A stretch of 15,824 nucleotides of DNA from Galactobacter sp052108535 (GTDB lineage: Bacteria > Actinomycetota > Actinomycetes > Actinomycetales > Micrococcaceae): assembly GCA_052108535.1 (NCBI GenBank), contig JBQDZM010000051.1, positions 1 to 15,824 of the forward strand, in the 5' to 3' direction. The notes beneath the pieces were generated by a model, which was not told the origin of the DNA, did not search any database, and saw nothing but the letters and a program-made list of their open reading frames with translations. Within the stretch, counting starts at the first letter, position 1. Each line of letters starts with the position of its first letter. Positions 7,479 to 12,961 of the stretch are shown in pieces. A program made the translations under genes and the position numbers.

Positions 7479-7578
7479 NNNNNNNNNNNNNNNNNNNNNN
7501 NNNNNNNNNNNNNNNNNNNNNNNNNNNNNNNNNNNNNNNNNNNNNNNNNNNNNNNNNNNNNNNNNNNNNNNNNNNNNN
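7479..7578. other. Scaffold gap of exactly 100 N between two identical 55-bp ends
   Basis: A round 100-N run is a conventional placeholder for a gap of unknown size. Both flanks end or start with the same 55 bases, which is what two de Bruijn-graph contigs sharing one k-mer-length overlap (k about 55) would show. The most likely true sequence joins the flanks at that overlap, removing 155 bases from this window. A genuine tandem duplication is the less likely alternative. Confidence 0.9.
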
Positions 7579-7633
7579 CGAAACGAGACATGGGTTCCTT
7601 CCACTTCGTTGTGGTGATCATGCTTGCGGTGAT
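7579..7633. repeat. 55-bp direct repeat, right copy (flank of scaffold gap)
   Basis: Identical to 7424-7478, including a second copy of the SDR start codon and ribosome site. After the repeat the sequence continues into the true SDR leader (7634-7720). Confidence 0.95.
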
Positions 7634-7656
7634 TGACCTGGCGAGGCGGCCGCGAT

Positions 7657-7681
7657 GACACTTCCTCTACAGGTGTCTATA
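7657..7681 (-). promoter_or_regulatory. Tentative SDR promoter with overlapping dyad
   Basis: On the minus strand TATAGA (7681-7676) is a good -10 hexamer; the -35 is weak. GACAC (7657-7661) and GTGTC (7673-7677) form an inverted repeat with 11-nt spacing that overlaps it, a layout expected for a repressor operator. The regulator is unknown. Confidence 0.35.
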
Positions 7682-7720
7682 GCGTAAGCACTACAGCGGC
7701 GTTATGTCACCCGGACGGAG

Positions 7721-9754
7721 TCAGATATGCGAACGCCAGATGTAGCCGGTCCGGGTGACCGTCCTGTTTCCGCTCTTCACGCTGTACTTGATCCGGTACC
7801 ACCCTGCACGTGAGGTCTTGTGCGTGATCGTGACCTTCTGCCCCTTCTTCCGGGTGTCAGCGCGTCCCCAGGAGCTGCCCGCGCCCTTGTAGATCGGAGA
7901 GGCGTTCTTCAGGGTCTTCTTGTAGTCCGCCACGTTGATGATGCGGAAGCCCGGCGCGGAGTGCAGATGGCCCGCCGCGATGTATCCGGTGCCGCCGGAG
8001 TACTTGACGCGCAGCCAGCCGCTTCTGGTCGTCTTGTGGGTGACGGTGATGCGGGTTCCGGGCTTGATCGTCGTGGCACGTCCCCACGCCGCACCTGCGC
8101 CCTTGTAGACGGGGGCGGCTCGTTTCGTTTTCTTGTAGTAATCGGTGACGTTCTGGATGGCGAATCTGGGGGCCGAGGACAAATGGCCCACCCCCATGTA
8201 GCCCACCTTGGTTCCGTACTTGACCTTGTACCAGCCGGACAACGTGGTGTGGTGGGTGATGGTGACCCTGGCGCCCTTGGGCGCGGTCGCCAGTTTGGCA
8301 GACGCGGACCTGGGCTGGGTGTAGATCGGCGCGGACTGTTTAGTCTGCGCGTAGAGGTCACGCACGTTCTTGTCGGTCCACTTGAACGTGGGCTTGGGCG
8401 TGGGTGTGGGCTTGGGTGTGGGTTTCTGCGTGGGCGCGGGCTTAGGCGTCGGCTTAGGCGCGGACGCCGCGATCTTCTTGACGTCGCTGGCCACATCCGT
8501 CTGCAACGCGGGCAGCTTCGGGATCACGTACTGGCCGGGGCACTTGGTGGCGTTGGTGGCGATGTGACCGGCGATGCGAGGCACCGAAACCTTGGTGCCC
8601 TTCTTGTGCTGGTTGGTGCCACCCGGATCCGCACGAGACGTCAGCGTGACGGTTTGGGTGGTGTCCACGTTGTATTCGTAGGCCTTCCACACCAGCACCT
8701 CACGCAGGGACTTCAACATTGCGGCCGAGGGTTTGGCGTCCTCGTAGTTGCCCAATAGGGAGATCGCATACGTGTTCATGTTGAACGCTTTCGCGTGAGT
8801 TCCCAAGGGCAACGAATCGATGGACCCACGACGGCCCTCGTAGATGTTCCCGAACTTGTCGATCAGGATGTGGTAGGCCATGTCGCCCCAGTTCAGGGCA
8901 TTGGTGTGGTAACTCCAGTCGGCGCGGATCTGCGCCTCGGCCTGCGCCTTGTTCTTGTAGGAATTGGATCCGGCGGTGTGGTGAATGTAGAACGCGTCGA
9001 TCTTGGCGTTCTGCGTTGCTGTGATGGTCTTCTTCTCGTCGGGACCCCAGGCGGCCCGCGGGTTGACCTTCGGGATGGCCGAAGCCGGAGCGGTACGCAG
9101 CGGCTTGGACCCGGCACTCTGCTTGGCTGTGGCTCTGACGAAGGCCGGGGAATCCGTACCCTTCGCGCCGGCCGCTGACCTGGCCGAGGCAGGGGCTGCC
9201 ACGGTGTCGTCTCCCACCAAGGCCAACTTCATGTCCTGGGGAGCGGCGTCGTCGGTGAAGACCCGTGCCTGTGCCGCCTCGGCGTCATTGAGCAGCAGCG
9301 GCTCGGTGCCGCGCAGACCGATGGGACCCTCGACGATTTCCTGGTCGCTCCACGCGGTCCAGACCCCGTTTTTGCGGACACGGAGCTCCACCCGGTCGAT
9401 GGTGCGCTCAGAGCTCTGCCAGGTCACGCCTGCTGCGGTGAACGTGTCTTCGCCGACCACGGTGGGCGTGGTCAGCGGAGCATCGGAGGCTTGCGCGCTG
9501 GCTGAGGCGGTTTGCTTCGGAACCACCGGGACCTGTTCGATGTCTGCCATTCCGGCAGAGATCGGTGAGTTGGCCGACGGGGCGGTCACTCCGGTATCCG
9601 TCGTCGTGGTGTCCGGGGTACCGGAAGCCGGGTCTGCGGCGATGGCCGGGGTGGCGAGGGAGGCGCCCACCAGGGCGAGGGACAGGACACCCGCGGATGC
9701 TGCGGCGCGGGCGGATTTGAGCGTGGCTCGACCAGGGCGAAGTGAGAAGGGCAT
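7721..9754 (-). CDS. Secreted N-acetylmuramoyl-L-alanine amidase (PGRP/Amidase_2) with three SH3-like repeats
   Basis: This 677-aa secreted enzyme is predicted to cut the bond between MurNAc and L-Ala in peptidoglycan. A signal peptide ends near TPAIA/A (39/40). An Ala/Thr-rich linker follows, then a beta-rich region (about 100-180, with WTAWSDQEI). The PGRP/amidase domain is at about 225-430. Zinc and catalytic residues fit the family: H258 (YIHHTAG), Y294 (MAYHILID), H397, T403 and C405 (GHIATNATKCPG, H-x7-C). A PKPTPKP-type linker (433-458) leads to three repeats of about 70 residues (463-531, 535-603, 607-677). Each has a YK/RVKY core and the first two end GHLxSAP; they probably bind the wall. 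I prefer ATG 9754, which puts the signal peptide at the N-terminus. An upstream ATG at 9850 would add 32 atypical residues encoded across a hairpin. It is likely used in autolysis, division or remodelling. Confidence 0.88.
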   Translation of the reverse strand: MPFSLRPGRATLKSARAAASAGVLSLALVGASLATPAIAADPASGTPDTTTTDTGVTAPSANSPISAGMADIEQVPVVPKQTASASAQASDAPLTTPTVVGEDTFTAAGVTWQSSERTIDRVELRVRKNGVWTAWSDQEIVEGPIGLRGTEPLLLNDAEAAQARVFTDDAAPQDMKLALVGDDTVAAPASARSAAGAKGTDSPAFVRATAKQSAGSKPLRTAPASAIPKVNPRAAWGPDEKKTITATQNAKIDAFYIHHTAGSNSYKNKAQAEAQIRADWSYHTNALNWGDMAYHILIDKFGNIYEGRRGSIDSLPLGTHAKAFNMNTYAISLLGNYEDAKPSAAMLKSLREVLVWKAYEYNVDTTQTVTLTSRADPGGTNQHKKGTKVSVPRIAGHIATNATKCPGQYVIPKLPALQTDVASDVKKIAASAPKPTPKPAPTQKPTPKPTPTPKPTFKWTDKNVRDLYAQTKQSAPIYTQPRSASAKLATAPKGARVTITHHTTLSGWYKVKYGTKVGYMGVGHLSSAPRFAIQNVTDYYKKTKRAAPVYKGAGAAWGRATTIKPGTRITVTHKTTRSGWLRVKYSGGTGYIAAGHLHSAPGFRIINVADYKKTLKNASPIYKGAGSSWGRADTRKKGQKVTITHKTSRAGWYRIKYSVKSGNRTVTRTGYIWRSHI
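7724..8368 (-). repeat. Three tandem coding repeats (SH3-like wall-binding modules) of the amidase
   Basis: The modules correspond to 8368-8162, 8152-7946 and 7936-7724. Repeats 2 and 3 are the most alike (KGAG-WGRA block, then TxxxxGxxxTxTHKTxxxGW). The last repeat has an extra loop (SVKSGNRTVTRTG) and lacks the trailing GHLHSAP. Confidence 0.8.
8381..8458 (-). repeat. Low-complexity Pro/Lys/Thr linker coding repeat
   Basis: Degenerate short repeats encode PKPTPKP-type residues 433-458 of the amidase, joining the catalytic domain to the wall-binding modules. Such DNA is prone to length variation and misassembly. Confidence 0.75.
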
Positions 9755-9820
9755 GAGCGACTTTCGAGACCTCTCCAGGCACCGTTTGGGCAGGGTGAGG
9801 TCAGGGCAGAGGTGACGAAA

Positions 9821-9849
9821 TGATGTTGTGGGTTTGAGTAAACCCATCA
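9821..9849 (-). promoter_or_regulatory. Hairpin in the amidase leader
   Basis: TGGGTTT-GAGT-AAACCCA (9829-9846) is a perfect 7-bp stem with a 4-nt loop. Flanking TGATG (9821-9825) and CATCA (9845-9849) add a bulged extension. It lies about 75 nt upstream of the chosen amidase start, within its probable untranslated leader, so an operator or RNA control element is possible. Confidence 0.4.
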
Positions 9850-9871
9850 TTCATGATTCTGGCAGCTTCAT

Positions 9872-9898
9872 TGACGGATGCGGCGGAGATGTCCGTCA
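9872..9898 (-). terminator. Possible weak terminator after the M50B-like gene
   Basis: TGACGGA (9872-9878) and TCCGTCA (9892-9898) pair as a 7-bp stem with a 13-nt loop, about 30 nt after the stop of the metalloprotease as read on the minus strand. There is no T-tract. Confidence 0.35.
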
Positions 9899-9925
9899 CG
9901 GTGGTGCGGACCAAACGCTAGTGGC

Positions 9926-10651
9926 TCAGGGGCGCCCCATCGTCGCCCACAGCAGCCAACCGGCAGTAGCAGCGCAGCCCAGGATCACCACACCCATCAG
10001 GAACAACCACACGCCGGCGGGTGCGCGGGTGATGGAGGCCAGGATCGCGGCGTCGGACTGAGAACGATCACCTCTAGTGTGGGCTCGGGTCAGGTTCCCG
10101 AAGCCGCGCAGGCCGCCCAGGAGGAAGAACACTCCGAGGCCGCACACCACATAGCCAAGCCACTCATCCGGCGTGAACAGCGCCAACCACGCTGAGAGAG
10201 CCACGACAGCGATGCTGAGCAGCCAGGCCAACCAGCCGCGCATGAAGATCAGCGAGACCAACAACACGGCACCCGAGATCACCAGCGCCAGCCCGGCCCG
10301 TTGCTCCAAGGCCGCCCACACCAGAAGTAAGCCGTACAACGCTGGAGCCGGGTACCCGCAGAACGTAGAGAACGGGGCACTGCCCGCGGTCCCTCTGGAG
10401 ACGGTCTGCCCCGAGTGGTCGGAACGGACGCTGATGGCCACGGAGCGTCGGCCACGCAACAGCCCGGCGAAACCGTGGCCCAGCTCGTGCACCACCGTGA
10501 CCACCAGGCCGGAGAACCGCCACGCGCCCGGAACGAACACCAGAGCGGCAGCCACGAGCAGGGTGATCGCCGCGCTCTGTCCTGCCACCGGGACGGGGTT
10601 GGACACGGTCAGGGTGTCCATCAGTCGCGGCCAGATCTCACTGCTCTCCAT
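9926..10651 (-). CDS. M50B-like integral membrane zinc metalloprotease
   Basis: This 241-aa polytopic membrane protein has hydrophobic segments at about 26-42, 46-64 (carrying the zinc site), 103-135, 139-158, 165-181 and 212-236. HELGH at 55-59 is the HExxH zinc motif, placed inside a hydrophobic segment as in site-2-type proteases. GYPAPALYG at 99-107 and the late SDAAIL (198-203, D200 as a possible third ligand) match the actinobacterial M50B-like group, whose substrates are unknown. The ATG at 10651 is used although its GAGGG is only 2 nt away; an internal ATG at 10621 is possible. It is transcribed in the same direction as the amidase, 171 nt upstream of it, so shared envelope or stress roles are conceivable but unproven. 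Confidence 0.78.
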   Translation of the reverse strand: MESSEIWPRLMDTLTVSNPVPVAGQSAAITLLVAAALVFVPGAWRFSGLVVTVVHELGHGFAGLLRGRRSVAISVRSDHSGQTVSRGTAGSAPFSTFCGYPAPALYGLLLVWAALEQRAGLALVISGAVLLVSLIFMRGWLAWLLSIAVVALSAWLALFTPDEWLGYVVCGLGVFFLLGGLRGFGNLTRAHTRGDRSQSDAAILASITRAPAGVWLFLMGVVILGCAATAGWLLWATMGRP

Positions 10652-10723
10652 GCCCTCGATCTTGTCAGGCCGGGCTGTGCGGTCCTCTCAGGAAGTCGCC
10701 CGGAACACCACGCGGCGTGACAG

Positions 10724-10767
10724 CACGTCCGTCGGTACGGATCCACTGATCCATACCGACGGACGTG
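10724..10767. terminator. Terminator hairpin after glucose-6-phosphate isomerase
   Basis: Arms 10724-10737 and 10754-10767 are perfect 14-bp reverse complements. After one C-A mismatch, GGATC (10739-10743) pairs with GATCC (10748-10752) around a 4-nt loop. It lies 33 nt beyond the isomerase stop and before the metalloprotease gene. Confidence 0.8.
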
Positions 10768-10800
10768 TCAACGCACCGCAGGATGTCGCTCGGCTTCGGG

Positions 10801-12543
10801 TCAGCCCTGACGATGTGCCTTGTAATACTCCAAGAGTGCCTGGGTGGAGGCGTCCTGGTCGGCTGCGGCCGCCTCGTCACCCTCGATGGCGGGCGCGATC
10901 TGCAGGGCCAACTGCTTGCCCAGTTCCACACCCCACTGGTCAAAGGAGTTGATGCCCCAGATGGTGCCCTGAGTGAAGGTGATGTGCTCGTACAAGGCGA
11001 TGAGCTGACCCAGGACCGACGGGGTCAGCGACGGAGCGAAGATCGAGGTGGTGGGTCGGTTGCCAGAGAACGTTCGCGCCGCCACCAGCGCACCCGTGGT
11101 GCCCTCTGCTTCCACTTCCTCAGCAGTCTTGCCGAAGGCCAGCGCCTTGGTCTGGGCCAGGAAGTTGGCCAGGAACAGACCGTGCACGTCCCGTCCGGAA
11201 TCCTTCAGCGGATAGGCGGGGTTCACGAACGCAATGAAATCGGCCGGGATCAGTCGCGTGCCCTGGTGGATCAGCTGATAGAACGCATGCTGGCCGTTGG
11301 TGCCCGGCTCACCCCAGAAGACCTCGCCGGTGTCTGTGGTGACGGGGGAGCCGTCCCAGCGCACGGACTTCCCGTTGGATTCCATGGTCAGCTGCTGCAG
11401 ATATGCGGGGAAACGGTGTAGCAACTGCGCGTACGGCAGCACCGCGTGGGTCTGCGAACCCAGGAAATTGGAGTACCAGACGTTGAGCAGGCCCATCAGC
11501 ACCGGAACGTTGCGCTCCAGCGGAGTGGTCGCCACATGCTCATCCACGGCGTGGAAGCCCGCCAGCAGTTCCCGGAAGGTATCGGACCCCAGCGCGATCG
11601 CCAGCGACAGACCGATGGCTGAGTCCACCGAGTAGCGGCCACCCACCCAATCCCAGAAACCGAAGGCGTTGCTCGGATTGATGCCGAATGCCTCGACCTT
11701 GTCGAGAGCGGTGGAGACCGCCACGAAGTGGTGGGCGACGGCGTCGGCCCGCGCCGCGTCGTCGGGCAGGGAAACGCCGTGGTCGGCAAGGCCGGACCAC
11801 AGCCAGTCGCGCGCCAAGCGCGCGTTGGTCAGGGTCTCCAGCGTGCTGAACGTCTTGGACGCCACCACGAAAAGCGTGGTCTCCGGGTCCAGGTCCGCCG
11901 TGGTGCGAGCCAGGTCCGTGGGGTCGATGTTGGAGATGTAACGCGCTTCAATCCTCCCCACGCCCTCTCCGAGCATCGCTGCCGCGCTGCTCGGAGCCTC
12001 GGGGCGCGTGGGCCCTGCATCCGCGTACGGGGCGAGCGCCTCATAGATCATGACCGGGCCCAGGTCGGATCCACCGATACCGATGTTCACCACGGTCTTG
12101 ACCGTCCTGCCGGTAATGCCCTTCCACTCACCGGAGCGAACCTTGTCAGCGAAGGCCGTCAGGCGGTCCAGGACCTCGTGGACATCATGGTCCACGTCCT
12201 GCCCGTCCACGACCAGCGTCGGCTCTGCGCCACCGGGCCGACGCAGCGCCGTGTGCAGCACCGCACGGTCCTCGGTGGTGTTGATGTGCTCGCCCGCGAG
12301 CATCGCTGCGTAGCGTTCCGCGACACCGCTCTCCTTGGCCAGGTCCACGAGGGAGGCCAGGATGTCATCGGTGATGAGGTTCTTGGAGAGGTCGACGTGG
12401 AGGTCGGCCAACTGGAAGGTGAGCTTGTCCACGCGCTCGCCGTCTGCTGCGAACCAGCCGCGAAGGTCAGGGGAGAAGCCCTCCTTCGCTGAGGTGAGCT
12501 GAGCCCAGGCGGACGTGGTCGTGGGATCCAAAGGAGAAGCCAT
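10801..12543 (-). CDS. pgi: Glucose-6-phosphate isomerase
   Basis: This 580-aa cytosolic enzyme interconverts glucose 6-phosphate and fructose 6-phosphate in glycolysis and gluconeogenesis. Both family signatures are present: DWVGGRYSVDSAIGL at 298-312 and GINSFDQWGVELGK at 530-543. The catalytic residues E388 (TMESNGK), H419 (NGQHAF) and K543 (ELGKQ) are in place. NIGIGGSDLGP (153-163) and ASKTFST (228-234) form the sugar-phosphate site. Length is slightly above the usual 550 because of a loop at about 173-195 (Ala/Pro/Ser-rich) and an acidic C-terminal stretch (554-565). ATG 12543 is preferred over an in-frame GTG at 12549: there is no ribosome site, but TAACGT lies exactly 7 nt upstream, pointing to a leaderless mRNA. 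Confidence 0.95.
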   Translation of the reverse strand: MASPLDPTTTSAWAQLTSAKEGFSPDLRGWFAADGERVDKLTFQLADLHVDLSKNLITDDILASLVDLAKESGVAERYAAMLAGEHINTTEDRAVLHTALRRPGGAEPTLVVDGQDVDHDVHEVLDRLTAFADKVRSGEWKGITGRTVKTVVNIGIGGSDLGPVMIYEALAPYADAGPTRPEAPSSAAAMLGEGVGRIEARYISNIDPTDLARTTADLDPETTLFVVASKTFSTLETLTNARLARDWLWSGLADHGVSLPDDAARADAVAHHFVAVSTALDKVEAFGINPSNAFGFWDWVGGRYSVDSAIGLSLAIALGSDTFRELLAGFHAVDEHVATTPLERNVPVLMGLLNVWYSNFLGSQTHAVLPYAQLLHRFPAYLQQLTMESNGKSVRWDGSPVTTDTGEVFWGEPGTNGQHAFYQLIHQGTRLIPADFIAFVNPAYPLKDSGRDVHGLFLANFLAQTKALAFGKTAEEVEAEGTTGALVAARTFSGNRPTTSIFAPSLTPSVLGQLIALYEHITFTQGTIWGINSFDQWGVELGKQLALQIAPAIEGDEAAAADQDASTQALLEYYKAHRQG

Positions 12544-12550
12544 AGGCACA

Positions 12551-12580
12551 ACGTTAGTCGCGTCTGGGCCTCCCGGTCAC
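12551..12580 (-). promoter_or_regulatory. Leaderless promoter of pgi (-35 GTGACC, -10 TAACGT)
   Basis: On the minus strand GTGACC (12580-12575) and TAACGT (12556-12551) are separated by 18 nt. The -10 ends 7 nt before the ATG at 12543, which places the transcript start at the start codon. Confidence 0.6.
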
Positions 12581-12636
12581 GGATGACGTCACGCAGACTG
12601 GGGTATGGCGTCGGGTCCACATAAAAATGAACGCTC

Positions 12637-12670
12637 GAACCTTGCCCCGCATCACTGCGGGGCAAGGTTC
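12637..12670. terminator. Orphan rho-independent terminator, perfect 15-bp stem
   Basis: Arms 12637-12651 and 12656-12670 are perfect reverse complements (GAACCTTGCCCCGCA on the left) with loop TCAC. On the + strand TTTCGTT follows; on the minus strand a T-rich ATTTTTATG follows shortly. No intact gene lies immediately upstream on either strand. It probably belonged to a minus-strand gene now reduced to the remnant at 12723-12830, and it shields the pgi promoter. Confidence 0.85.
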
Positions 12671-12722
12671 TTTCGTTGTGTGCGCCGGGATAGACGGCGG
12701 CGGCTGTCGATCGAGAGTTCCA

Positions 12723-12830
12723 CGGCGTCTCGCCCGCGTGCTCGACGGCGAGATGGGCGACGTGGGCGCGCTCTTCGGGGGTGAGATAGGCATACGAACC
12801 GGTCGAACCGAGCGCAGTGATCGAGTCACC
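12723..12830 (-). pseudogene. Remnant of a dihydrodipicolinate-synthase/NAL-family (DapA-like aldolase) gene
   Basis: The minus strand encodes GDSITALGSTGSYAYL followed by TPEERAHVAHLAVEHAGETP, 36 codons. DHDPS-family lyases carry exactly this block near residues 40-80: DSI-LGSTG-YAYL--EER--V---AVEHAG. The GSTG element lines the Schiff-base barrel pocket. Nothing before it (about 40 residues) or after it (about 230 residues, including the catalytic Lys) can be found in any frame, so both ends are deleted. The codons are clean and no stop lies inside, suggesting fairly recent decay. The assignment rests on motif recognition only. Confidence 0.68.
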
Positions 12831-12892
12831 CTGACCAGTATGGCCATGGTGAGAACACTGCGTTTCCGGGCTGCTCTGTCAGTTCTTCAGAT

Positions 12893-12955
12893 TCGCACTC
12901 TACCTCGTGAAACTCACACTCTAGAGCGTGAAAGTCGCACGCTAGCGGTATGATG
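12893..12955 (+). repeat. Three tandem 21-bp repeats upstream of and overlapping the AlbA_2 gene promoter
   Basis: Units start at 12893, 12914 and 12935, each beginning TCrCACkCTA. Units 1 and 2 continue to GTGAAA near the end; unit 3 changes to GGTATGATG and contains the -10 box. Within units 1 and 2 a dyad CAC-N8-GTG is visible, and unit 2 holds the palindrome CTCTAGAG. A period of 21 bp equals two helical turns, so bound proteins would line up on one DNA face. This looks like an operator array. It has too few units to be CRISPR. Confidence 0.7.
12949..12954 (+). promoter_or_regulatory. -10 box of a leaderless promoter for the AlbA_2 gene
   Basis: TATGAT differs from TATAAT at one base and ends 7 nt before the ATG at 12962. 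It lies inside the third 21-bp repeat. A good -35 is lacking at 16-18 nt, which would fit control by proteins bound to the repeats. Confidence 0.6.
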
Positions 12956-12961
12956 ATCGCT

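Noticed and set aside
7437..7661. N-terminal extension of the SDR through the N run
   Set aside because: The frame is open only because the Ns have no stops and the flanks are duplicates; the true start at 7436 has a good ribosome site.
9755..9850. 32-residue N-terminal extension of the amidase
   Set aside because: It would bury the signal peptide, has atypical residues, crosses a hairpin, and lacks a ribosome site.
12554..12847. 97-aa minus-strand open frame between pgi and the AlbA_2 gene
   Set aside because: It is in a different frame from the DapA-like block, runs through the terminator hairpin and the pgi promoter, and shows no motif.
12893..12955. CRISPR-like array
   Set aside because: Three contiguous degenerate 21-bp units with no spacers and no cas genes; the layout fits operators better.
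12580..12960. tRNA or small RNA gene near the orphan terminator
   Set aside because: No cloverleaf or T-arm sequence such as GGTTCGAATC is present and no promoter pairs with the terminator on the + strand.
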